A DNA stretch of 32,396 nucleotides from Chryseomicrobium aureum. GTDB lineage: Bacteria; Bacillota; Bacilli; Bacillales_A; Planococcaceae. Under the pieces are notes generated by a model. That model searched no databases. It was not told the origin of the DNA and saw only the letters and a list, made by a program, of their open reading frames with translations. Where the stretch lies: the NCBI RefSeq assembly GCF_016909155.1, contig NZ_JAFBFG010000024.1, positions 1-32,396 on the forward strand, in the 5' to 3' direction. Position 1 is the first letter of the stretch. Each line of letters opens with the position of its first letter. Positions 8,177 to 14,960 of this stretch are shown piece by piece. Made by a program: the position numbers and the translations under genes.

Positions 8177-8439
8177 CAATTTTCTCCTTTCCGGAACCCT
8201 CCCTCAAAAAACAAAGGCACACATAATGTGTGCCCTATTTCAATTGTTGAGAACTCTAGAATGCAATGCTGCAATACAGAAGTTGCCACTCGGGTATTTA
8301 GAGTGGTTGTCTCCATCACAATAGCTGCTTCACTGGATAGGACTGGGAGGGGAGGGGCAATAGTTTTACTGAAAACGGCAGATGCGAATAGTGTATGGAT
8401 CATAACTAGAATTGTTGAAACAGCAACCAATTTTTTCAT
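8176..8439 (-). pseudogene. Truncated D-alanyl-D-alanine carboxypeptidase (DacA/DacF-type) N-terminus
   Basis: The frame starts at a good ribosome site (AGGAG, 6 bases before ATG at 8439) and encodes a signal peptide (KKLVAVSTILVMIHTLFASA) followed by PLPVLSSEAAIVMETTT, the usual opening of penicillin-binding D,D-carboxypeptidases before the SxxK box. After about residue 46 (near 8302) the family similarity ends and no SxxK, SxN or KTG motif follows; the remaining 41 codons run through a terminator hairpin. I conclude that a deletion joined the 5' end of the gene to its own or another terminator. As it stands it could only release a short exported peptide. It follows the murE-like gene, with its ribosome site overlapping the end of that gene. 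Confidence 0.6.
8204..8234 (-). terminator. Rho-independent terminator of the murE-like/carboxypeptidase unit
   Basis: On the minus strand GGCACACA-TTA-TGTGTGCC (stem 8216-8223 with 8227-8234) is followed by TTTGTTTTTT. It falls inside the tail of the 87-codon frame, supporting the view that this tail is not the original gene. Confidence 0.8.
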
Positions 8440-9913
8440 AATTACTCCTGGTTAATTTTTTTTCATTCAACTTCGTTATAAAATTGACTGTTTCCCGGTC
8501 CGAGTCAGTCGGCAGATGGAAGTTTTGCTGATACTTCTCGTGTCCTTTGCCTGTAATCACAACCCAGTCACCTGACTGGCTGTCTTCTATCGCTTGTTTA
8601 ATGGCCAAAGTGCGATCAGGAACAATGTCTCCCTTGTCACTTCCGTAAGCGTCATGCAAGTTTCTTAAAGACGTTATCATTTCAGCAGGAGGAACAGTGT
8701 TTAAGTCGTCCAGTGTCAAAATGTATTTGTCGCTTAACTTGTTTGTGAGTGATAGCATGGCTTTTCTTTTACTCGCATCTCTGTTACCCCGAAACCCGAA
8801 AACATGCGTTATTTTTTGGGCTCCTTGCTGCTTTGCTGTTGTTAAACAGTAAGAAATCGCGTCAGGTGTATGCGCGTAGTCAATGATAACGGTGACGCCG
8901 TTCACTAGATTATAGATTTCAAATCGTCCATCAACACCTTTGAATTCACCGATAGAGCGAAGAATATCACTTTGGTTTACACCTATTAACTTCGCAGTCA
9001 GATAAGCCATTAACGTGTTGTAAATATTGTGTACGCCATTCATGGGAGAATGGACGGTCATATATTCGTTATCCGTCTCAACCAAAGCACTGGATTCTTC
9101 TGAATTCAAACTCGAAATCCGAAGGTGGTTTTCTTCGGACTCGCCAATCGTGCAAATGGTTTTTCCTCTACTCCGTAAAATCTTTGTTAGTTTTACACCC
9201 CAGGGGTTATCCTGATTCACAATAGCTTTACCGTTGGCTTTCAACTGGTTAAACAACAGCAATTTTGCCGTAAAGTATTCTTCCATCGTGGAATGGTAAT
9301 CGAGGTGTTCAGGATGCAGATTGGAAAATAGACAAAAATCAAATTCAATGCCTTCTGTCCGCCACTGGGTTAACGCATGGGATGAAACCTCCATAATGAT
9401 GACCTCATCCTGGCTCATAGATAAAAACTTATGTAAAACAAGGGAACTGGGAGTAGTATTGGAACTTTGAATTCTTTCGCCGTTTACAATATTCTGTAAA
9501 GTACCAATCACGGAACAGGACTTCCCATTGCTTTCCAAAATATGTTTTAGCATATAGCACGTCGTTGTCTTGCCGTTTGTGCCCGTAATGCCGATTACTG
9601 TTTTGTGTTTCGATGGATTGCCATAAAAATTTCCCGCAAGTATCCCAAGTGCTTGCCGACTATTTTCAACTTGTATATAGGGTACAGGTAAACTGGCGAT
9701 GGGCTGTTCTCCTATTACCGCTATGGCCCCCTTTTTCAGTGCGCTATCAATGTATTGATGGCCATCTTTTTCAAAACCCTCAACGGCAACAAATAAATCA
9801 CCCTCATTGATATTTTGTGAGTTGTCTGAAATCCCTTGAATATTAACGTCTGGAGCCAGATGGTTAGATAGAGATTTCAGTTCAATACCATCTAATAAAT
9901 AACTTAATTTCAT
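8366..9913 (-). CDS. MurE-like UDP-N-acetylmuramyl-tripeptide synthetase paralogue
   Basis: A cytoplasmic Mur ligase with all three domains: the N-terminal UDP-binding part, the ATP-binding centre with GTNGKTTT (111-118), SNTTPSS (151-157) and the carbamylated-lysine region EYFTAK (Lys217), and the C-terminal domain with DYAHTPDA (345-352), GNRDASKR and GKGHE (455-459). The segment that in MurE reads DNPR (diaminopimelate) or DNPA (lysine) is here LDDLNTVPP, so the added amino acid is uncertain and this is likely a second, specialised copy. Start at ATG 9913 behind GGAGAGG. The last 29 residues look foreign: one extra A in an 8-A run would end the protein as NEKKINQE with its stop in the next gene's ribosome site. 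It is followed by a truncated carboxypeptidase gene. Confidence 0.85.
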   Translation of the reverse strand: MKLSYLLDGIELKSLSNHLAPDVNIQGISDNSQNINEGDLFVAVEGFEKDGHQYIDSALKKGAIAVIGEQPIASLPVPYIQVENSRQALGILAGNFYGNPSKHKTVIGITGTNGKTTTCYMLKHILESNGKSCSVIGTLQNIVNGERIQSSNTTPSSLVLHKFLSMSQDEVIIMEVSSHALTQWRTEGIEFDFCLFSNLHPEHLDYHSTMEEYFTAKLLLFNQLKANGKAIVNQDNPWGVKLTKILRSRGKTICTIGESEENHLRISSLNSEESSALVETDNEYMTVHSPMNGVHNIYNTLMAYLTAKLIGVNQSDILRSIGEFKGVDGRFEIYNLVNGVTVIIDYAHTPDAISYCLTTAKQQGAQKITHVFGFRGNRDASKRKAMLSLTNKLSDKYILTLDDLNTVPPAEMITSLRNLHDAYGSDKGDIVPDRTLAIKQAIEDSQSGDWVVITGKGHEKYQQNFHLPTDSDRETVNFITKLNEKKLTRSNYEKIGCCFNNSSYDPYTIRICRFQ

Positions 9914-10234
9914 TTTTCAAAACCTCTCCGATACCTTCTTTATAATCGATTTATATTAACCAAATAGTATTGAGAAAGTGTGCAGATTTGGAAGCAGGTA
10001 AGAAGTGTAAAGAAAATGACCTGCTTGATATGAAAATGTAACAATCATTTTTGAATCTACTGTAACGAAAGTACTTATTTTTGTCTTCGCAGATAATTTC
10101 ACATAAGTCTTCTGTTATTCGAATGAACACAGGTTTTATATAGGAGAAAAAAGGTCAAGGTAAAATCCAGTACAACCACAGTGAGCAAAAAAGTCAGAAA
10201 CGAAATTGAGTAATTGAGACTGTCACTAGCACAA
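9914..10234. other. Intergenic region upstream of the murE-like gene
   Basis: No gene was found in these 321 bases. The part nearest the murE-like gene holds an inverted repeat, AAGCAGGT (9992-9999) with ACCTGCTT (10019-10026), about 80-110 bases upstream of the start codon, which could be an operator. No convincing promoter hexamers were picked out. The rest is AT-rich without visible structure. Confidence 0.4.
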
Positions 10235-10272
10235 AATGAGAAAGCTATCTGGTCACAGATAGCTTTCTCATT
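10229..10272 (-). terminator. Rho-independent terminator of ydhK
   Basis: A perfect 17-bp stem, AATGAGAAAGCTATCTG (10235-10251) with CAGATAGCTTTCTCATT (10256-10272), loop of four, and on the minus strand a TTTTGTG tail; it lies just after the ydhK stop. Confidence 0.9.
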
Positions 10273-10300
10273 CAAATAGCTATATTAAATGTAATAGAAG

Positions 10301-10915
10301 TTATTCAGCAGTAATTTCACTTTCTGTCACCCACATGTGGTTTGTCACTTCTTCTCCTGTAGAGGCTGTGTAATCAATCATATAAACCGTCGTTTCCTCA
10401 GCCGAGTCGATGACCACATTGGCTCCATCCATTCCATCCATGTGATCTGCATTCACCGTAACTTCTGTTCCGGGCTGCAGCGGCTCTTCACCGGGATTTT
10501 CAAGCTCTTCGTGAACGACCCATTTGTGATCTTCAACTGGTTCACCGCCATCTGTCGGTGTGTACGAAATGGAATAGACCGTCGTATCAAAAGCTCCGGA
10601 CACTGTCGCTTCAACTCCTTGCATCCCCGCCATGTGGTCTGCTTCCACTGTGACCTGGCTTCCGACTTCATAAGTCGGATTTTCTGCCGCTTGTAATCCG
10701 TCAGGGACTTCGCCTGATCCGGAATGATCCATATCCATGTCCATATCTTCTTCAGATCCACTGTCCATCGGCATTTCTTCGCCCGTATTCTCTTCCATTT
10801 CCATATTTTCGTGGCTTTCTGTTGCTGAACCATCTTCTGCATTGTCTGAACATGCACTCAACGTAAGGGCAAGCGCCACCGATGCAGCCCCCATAAGTAA
10901 GTTTCGTTTTGTCAT
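10301..10915 (-). CDS. ydhK: YdhK-family Met-rich lipoprotein (two DUF1541 repeats)
   Basis: A 204-residue exported lipoprotein. The N-terminus has a signal peptide ending in a lipobox, LTLSAC with Cys22. A low-complexity linker rich in Met, Asp, Glu and His (residues 30-70, such as MDMDMDHSG) follows. Two copies of the DUF1541 unit come next, each with a GxxVTVxADHMxGM signature (about 85-140 and 148-200) and ending in HKWVVHEE or NHMWVTES. The Met/His clusters suggest extracellular copper or silver binding, as inferred for YdhK relatives in copper islands. The ribosome site AGAGGCG is moderate. It is divergent from the BNR lipoprotein gene and ends at a strong terminator. Confidence 0.9.
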   Translation of the reverse strand: MTKRNLLMGAASVALALTLSACSDNAEDGSATESHENMEMEENTGEEMPMDSGSEEDMDMDMDHSGSGEVPDGLQAAENPTYEVGSQVTVEADHMAGMQGVEATVSGAFDTTVYSISYTPTDGGEPVEDHKWVVHEELENPGEEPLQPGTEVTVNADHMDGMDGANVVIDSAEETTVYMIDYTASTGEEVTNHMWVTESEITAE

Positions 10916-11118
10916 ATTAAATCGCCTCTTTCTGTTCGTCTTTCACTCAGTCTATCTTAATAATTTACATTTGCTGTGCAGAAAAAATGGTATCTTCTTG
11001 AAGGAGAATGGTTTGCGTGGTGTAGAATAGACCTTTCTGCACAAAAAGTCCAAACTTTTCCGTTAAACTGAAGAAGCACAATGATTTCTAGAAAAAAGCA
11101 ATTTGGAGGAAAAATCAA
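10916..11118. promoter_or_regulatory. Divergent control region between ydhK and the BNR lipoprotein
   Basis: A 203-base spacer with a 10-bp inverted repeat, TGTGCAGAAA (10975-10984) and TTTCTGCACA (11034-11043), bracketing a possible plus-strand promoter (TTGAAG at 10998 and TAGAAT at 11023, a long 19-base spacing). The arrangement suggests a shared operator for both lipoprotein genes. Neither the promoter nor the binding protein is proven. Confidence 0.4.
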
Positions 11119-12027
11119 ATGACGAAAAAGAGAACGGCCATAGGTATACTGTTGGCTTTGCTTTTGCTGGCAGGATGCAGCAATGATACAACGGATTCAT
11201 TTGAAGTGCCGTTTGAAGGGGAACTGAACCATGTCCATGGGATGGGTTATGCAGGAGAAGAGAACGGACTGTATTTTGCATCACATACTGGGCCAAAAAT
11301 TTACCGCGATGGCGAGTGGTTTGAAACAGCGGATAATTTTTACGATTATATGGGCTTTAACGCCGTAGATGAGGGCTTCTATTCTTCAGGACACCCGACT
11401 GCAGATTCAGATTTGCCCAATCCACTTGGGATTCAGCGAAGTATAGATGGCGGCGAAACTTTGGAAGAGATTGCATTCCAAGGAGAAACGGACTTTCATG
11501 CGATGGCGGTAGGGTACAACAGTCACGATATCTTCCTGCTCAATCCAGCAAAAAACTCCTTGCTGGAAGCCGGATTTTACAAAAGTAACGATAAAGGAGA
11601 ATCGTGGGAGCCGGTCAAAGCTTCAGGATTAGAAGGAGAAGTGATGGCGCTCGCCCTTCATCCGACAGATTCGAACTTCGTTGCTGCAGCTACTTCTACA
11701 GGTGTGTATTTCTCACGTGATGGCGGCGAAAATTTTGAGGCGATTACATCGGAAAATGAAACAGGCACAGCGGTGCATTTCACCGAAGACCAGTTGTATT
11801 TCGGAAGCTACGGGACAGCGGCGGCTTTGGTGAAGTATACTATGGAAAATGAAGAACTGAAGACGGTGAACATACCGGATCTTCCGCAAGATGCCATCGC
11901 TTTTATTGCACAAAATCCGACTGATGAAAGGGAACTGGCGATCTACTCACTCCAGGGCAATGCTTACTTGTCGGAAGACGGATCACAGACCTGGGAAACG
12001 CTGCTGGAAGAGGGGAAAATCAAGTAG
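11119..12027 (+). CDS. BNR/Asp-box beta-propeller lipoprotein (F510_1955-type)
   Basis: A 302-residue lipoprotein: signal peptide with lipobox LLAGC (Cys at about residue 20), then a single beta-propeller. Asp-box motifs are visible: RSIDGGETLE, KSNDKGESW, FSRDGGENF and LSEDGSQTW. The first blade carries HVHGMGY and the next SHTGPKIY, giving exposed His/Met residues. Such proteins are annotated as glycosylhydrolase-like (F510_1955 family) but often sit in copper or metal clusters, as here; no catalytic sugar-hydrolase residues can be identified, so a binding or scaffolding role is as likely. The start ATG 11119 follows GGAGG by 9 bases. The gene is 103 bases before the histidine kinase gene on the same strand. 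Confidence 0.8.
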   Translation: MTKKRTAIGILLALLLLAGCSNDTTDSFEVPFEGELNHVHGMGYAGEENGLYFASHTGPKIYRDGEWFETADNFYDYMGFNAVDEGFYSSGHPTADSDLPNPLGIQRSIDGGETLEEIAFQGETDFHAMAVGYNSHDIFLLNPAKNSLLEAGFYKSNDKGESWEPVKASGLEGEVMALALHPTDSNFVAAATSTGVYFSRDGGENFEAITSENETGTAVHFTEDQLYFGSYGTAAALVKYTMENEELKTVNIPDLPQDAIAFIAQNPTDERELAIYSLQGNAYLSEDGSQTWETLLEEGKIK

Positions 12028-12130
12028 AGAAAACCAGCTATCTGCTTGAAAGCCTAATTAAATCCAACGACCTTTGGCAGTGGTCTGTGTCTTGTTTGCT
12101 ACTAACCAATTAGTCTTAAAGAGGGACGCC

Positions 12131-13534
12131 ATGTTAAATAGACTTGCATTAAAAATCGGTTTGCTGTTTTTTGTTTTTATCGTCATCATTGAATCGGTTT
12201 TGTTTCTGACCTTGTACGTTACCTTCGTCAATGAACGGGTGGATGAAGTCATGACGAATCTGCTCGCAAGAGGGAATACCCACAGCGAAGTGTTGGAAGA
12301 CAGTTTTGAACCGGCAACATTGAACCATGTGGCCTTGATGGAGTCGGCTTCCGATTTCATCGTGATCATTACGGATGCAGATGGCAACGAATTGACCCAC
12401 TCCGATTCAATTGAACCCGAAATGAGGGAAGTGCTGGAACACACCGATTTTAGTGAGATTCCGCAGGAAGGGAAGATCGTTGAAGAGCAATGGAACGAAA
12501 AAGAGTTTATTGCGACCGACAGCCCGATTACGATTGCAGGAGAGCATCGGGGCCATGTATTTATGTTTGCGGAAACGAGTCACATCAAGCAGATGATCGG
12601 TCATCTGAGAAATCAGTTCCTGATTGTATGCCTGATCGCTGTCGGACTAACTGTCATCACGGTTTTCCTGTTATCCCGATTGATCACGTTGCCTTTGATT
12701 CGGATGAAGAAAGCGACGGAACAATTGAGCGAAGGAAACAACGAAGTCAGACTGAATATCGACCGGAATGATGAGTTGGGCGAACTGGCGAATGCCATCA
12801 CGACGCTATCCGACGACCTGGACCGTTTAAAAAATGCCCGAAATGAGTTTCTGGCGAGCATTTCGCACGAGTTGCGGACTCCGTTGACCTATATCAAAGG
12901 GTACGCCGATATTGCGAGCCGACCGGATGCTTCTGAGGAAGAGAAACGAGAATACATTGCCATCATCCGGGAAGAGACGGCACATTTGACGGAACTGATC
13001 CGTCAGTTGTTTGAACTGGCTCAGATGGATCATAATCAGTTCTCAATTAAAAAAGAGAAATTCTCCTTGGACGTACTCTTTCAATCGGTCGCTGCCCTGG
13101 TCCGGCCAGCCTTCGATGAGAAGCAGATTTCTCTGTCTGTCAGTTGTGAAAAAGGGATTGTGGCTTTCATTGACCCGGAACGCTTTCAGCAGGTATTGCT
13201 GAATGTGTTGGACAATGCCCGAAAGCATTCTCCTAAGGGAACACAAGTAATATTACAGGGAACCCAGGATGAAGAAATGATTACCGTAAGCATCAGTGAT
13301 GAAGGTGATGGCATACCGGAAAAAGAACTTCCTTTTGTATTTGAACGATTGTACCGGGTAGATAAATCCAGATCCAGACAGTATGGAGGAAGTGGTCTGG
13401 GCTTGACGATTGCGAAAGAAATTGTCGAATCGCACGGCGGCCTCATTACGATTCAAAGTAAGTACGAAAAAGGGACAATCGTCCAGATCGAATTGAAAAG
13501 GGGTGAATCGCTTGCAAAAAGTCCTGCTGGTTGA
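12131..13534 (+). CDS. Membrane sensor histidine kinase
   Basis: A 467-residue two-component kinase. Membrane segment 1 spans about residues 8-30, an extracytoplasmic sensor of about 130 residues follows, then segment 2 (about 163-182), a HAMP linker (LPLIRMKKATEQLSEGN), the dimerisation box ASISHELRTPLTYIKGY with phospho-accepting His246, and the ATPase domain with VLDNARKHS (N box), DEGDGIPEKE (G1), GGSGLGLTIAK (G2). ATG at 12131 follows GAGGGAC; the frame is open 19 codons upstream but without a ribosome site. Its 3' end overlaps the response regulator start, so the two are co-translated. The order kinase-then-regulator is the reverse of the commonest arrangement. The setting next to copper genes suggests it senses copper or envelope stress; the signal itself is not readable. 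Confidence 0.92.
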   Translation: MLNRLALKIGLLFFVFIVIIESVLFLTLYVTFVNERVDEVMTNLLARGNTHSEVLEDSFEPATLNHVALMESASDFIVIITDADGNELTHSDSIEPEMREVLEHTDFSEIPQEGKIVEEQWNEKEFIATDSPITIAGEHRGHVFMFAETSHIKQMIGHLRNQFLIVCLIAVGLTVITVFLLSRLITLPLIRMKKATEQLSEGNNEVRLNIDRNDELGELANAITTLSDDLDRLKNARNEFLASISHELRTPLTYIKGYADIASRPDASEEEKREYIAIIREETAHLTELIRQLFELAQMDHNQFSIKKEKFSLDVLFQSVAALVRPAFDEKQISLSVSCEKGIVAFIDPERFQQVLLNVLDNARKHSPKGTQVILQGTQDEEMITVSISDEGDGIPEKELPFVFERLYRVDKSRSRQYGGSGLGLTIAKEIVESHGGLITIQSKYEKGTIVQIELKRGESLAKSPAG

Positions 13535-14189
13535 TGATGAAAAACGAATGTTGGATTTAGTGGCATTGTATTTAAAGCCGCATCAGTATCTCTGCAAAAA
13601 AGCATTAGGAGCACACGAAGCCCTCGCCTATCTGGAAACAGAAAATTTCGATATTATCTTGTTGGATATCATGATGCCGGATATGGACGGCTGGGAGCTG
13701 TGCCGGGAAATCCGGAAGTTTTCGGATGTGCCGATTATCATGCTGACGGCACGGGAACAGCAGAAGGATATCATTAAAGGGCTGAACCTTGGTGCAGATG
13801 ATTACATCACGAAGCCGTTTAATGAAGAAGAATTACTGGCCCGGATGAGCGCGTTGTTGCGCAGAAGAACCCCGAAAAGCACTATAGAAGTCGATGGATT
13901 GTTATGGGATGAGGACCGGTTTGAACTCACATACGGCAAACATTTCATCAAATTGACGCCAAAAGAATTTCTGATGGTGGGCCATCTGATGAAAAATGCC
14001 AATAAAGTGTTCACAAGGGAACAGCTGATCCAGTTGATCTGGGGATTTGATTCGGAGACGGAAGGAAGGACCATTGATTCGCATGTACGGAATGTGCGGG
14101 AAAAAATTCGGCAATCTGGATTTCCAATCAATGACCATTTTATCACCGTGTGGGGGATTGGCTACAAATGGATCAATGAAATGGAATAA
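13512..14189 (+). CDS. OmpR-family response regulator
   Basis: A 225-residue regulator: receiver domain with the acidic pair DDE, phospho-acceptor Asp52 in LLDIMMPDMDGWE, Thr in MLTARE and Lys in DYITKPF, followed by an OmpR/PhoB winged helix (ELTYGKHFIKLTPKEFLMV ... GRTIDSHVRNVREKI ... VWGIGYKW). The TTG at 13512 is preferred because AAAAGGGGTG ends 6 bases before it and the protein then starts LQKVLLVDDE; a GTG at 13503 lies inside that ribosome site. It overlaps the kinase gene by 23 bases. A likely target is the copB promoter, where two tandem 11-bp repeats replace a -35 box. Confidence 0.92.
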   Translation: MQKVLLVDDEKRMLDLVALYLKPHQYLCKKALGAHEALAYLETENFDIILLDIMMPDMDGWELCREIRKFSDVPIIMLTAREQQKDIIKGLNLGADDYITKPFNEEELLARMSALLRRRTPKSTIEVDGLLWDEDRFELTYGKHFIKLTPKEFLMVGHLMKNANKVFTREQLIQLIWGFDSETEGRTIDSHVRNVREKIRQSGFPINDHFITVWGIGYKWINEME

Positions 14190-14203
14190 TACTAGATAAA
14201 GAT

Positions 14204-14243
14204 AAAAGGCTCATCGGAAAATATCTCCAATGAGCCTTTTCGG
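14204..14243. terminator. Bidirectional terminator between the regulator and the copper-storage gene
   Basis: Stem AAAAGGCTCAT (14204-14214) with ATGAGCCTTTT (14230-14240), with T-rich ends on both strands, between two convergent genes. Confidence 0.85.
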
Positions 14244-14248
14244 GTAAA

Positions 14249-14581
14249 TTACGCAACGTTACGGCAAGCTTCTGCACATCTGCGGCAAGCTTCCGCACAG
14301 CGTTTGCAATGGTCGTGATGGTCGGCGTGCTTCTCGCATTCATCTGCACATGCTTCACAAATGGTTGCGCAAACGGCTGCCAGTTCGGAAACGAACGGCG
14401 AATTGCGGGTAATTGCATGTTCCAGAAATGCGCAAATGTCTGCACATTCACGGTCTAATCGAATACATTGGGCCATCATCTTCACATCTTCTTCCTGCAG
14501 ACAAGCATCAAAACAATGGTTACATTCCGCCGCACAATCGTGCAATGCCTGAATCAATTCCTGATGTTGTTCATGAGCCAT
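14249..14581 (-). CDS. Four-helix-bundle copper storage protein (Csp3-like, DUF326)
   Basis: A 110-residue protein with 16 cysteines arranged as helix-repeated CxxxC and CxxC pairs: 16, 20, 23, 27, 39, 46, 50, 71, 75, 78, 82, 92, 95, 99, 102 and 106. This is the pattern of Csp proteins, where the thiols inside a four-helix bundle hold many Cu(I) ions. No signal peptide is present, which matches cytosolic Csp3 rather than exported Csp1. His residues cluster near one end (HADHHDHC, 85-92), a possible copper entry site. ATG 14581 follows GGAGG at a good distance. It converges with the two-component genes and diverges from copB, so storage and export of copper are probably controlled together. 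Confidence 0.92.
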   Translation of the reverse strand: MAHEQHQELIQALHDCAAECNHCFDACLQEEDVKMMAQCIRLDRECADICAFLEHAITRNSPFVSELAAVCATICEACADECEKHADHHDHCKRCAEACRRCAEACRNVA

Positions 14582-14705
14582 GCTAAAACCTCCATTTTTT
14601 TATTCTTGCTTACGTTTCTAATATTCCCTCTACCCTCCAGACTAAACGGAAATACTGAAACTCCATAGAAACTGCACAATTTTAATGGGACTATCGACAA
14701 ACGGG

Positions 14706-14741
14706 TTTCTCGATAATTTCTCGATAATTTGGTTCTATAAT
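14706..14741 (+). promoter_or_regulatory. copB promoter with tandem 11-bp regulator repeats
   Basis: TTTCTCGATAA occurs twice back to back (14706-14716 and 14717-14727), 8 bases before a consensus -10 box TATAAT (14736-14741). There is no -35 hexamer at the right distance, as in promoters that need an OmpR-type activator bound to direct repeats. A reversed copy, TTATCGAGA (14772-14780), overlaps the copB ribosome site region. The neighbouring response regulator is the natural candidate to bind; that is an inference. Confidence 0.6.
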
Positions 14742-14791
14742 AGGGAAATTAATGTCTGAAAATAAAAAAAGTTATCGAGAGGAGAATACCA

Positions 14792-14960
14792 TTGACAAAA
14801 ACAGGAAGGAAATCATCACAATCACCATGAACATTCGCACTCAACTGATCAAAACAGTCATCATTCAGAACAGCATCAGGACGAAACAACGATACAGGAA
14901 GAGCAGACGCATCCGGAGCACGAGAACCACGAACATCATGGGCATCACGGACACGGCGAT
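14792..14960 (+). other. copB: Frameshifted His-rich N-terminus of copB
   Basis: A good start, GAGAGGAGA followed by TTG at 14792, opens a frame that stops after 12 codons. Removing one A from the A5 run at 14797-14801 would instead read MTKQEGNHHNHHEHSHS and continue in the CopB frame to residue 14961 and beyond. This segment encodes 17 histidines, the expected N-terminal metal-binding region of CopB proteins. In the frame as given it is open from 14796 on but has no start codon until ATG 14961. Either the sequence has a one-base error, or the strain carries a frameshift, or slippage on the A run is used. Confidence 0.75.

Noticed and set aside
8141..8455. 104-codon plus-strand frame
   Set aside because: Antisense to the truncated carboxypeptidase and spans its terminator; no ribosome site.
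12058..12444. 128-codon minus-strand frame
   Set aside because: Antisense to the histidine kinase gene, whose motifs and ribosome site are clear.
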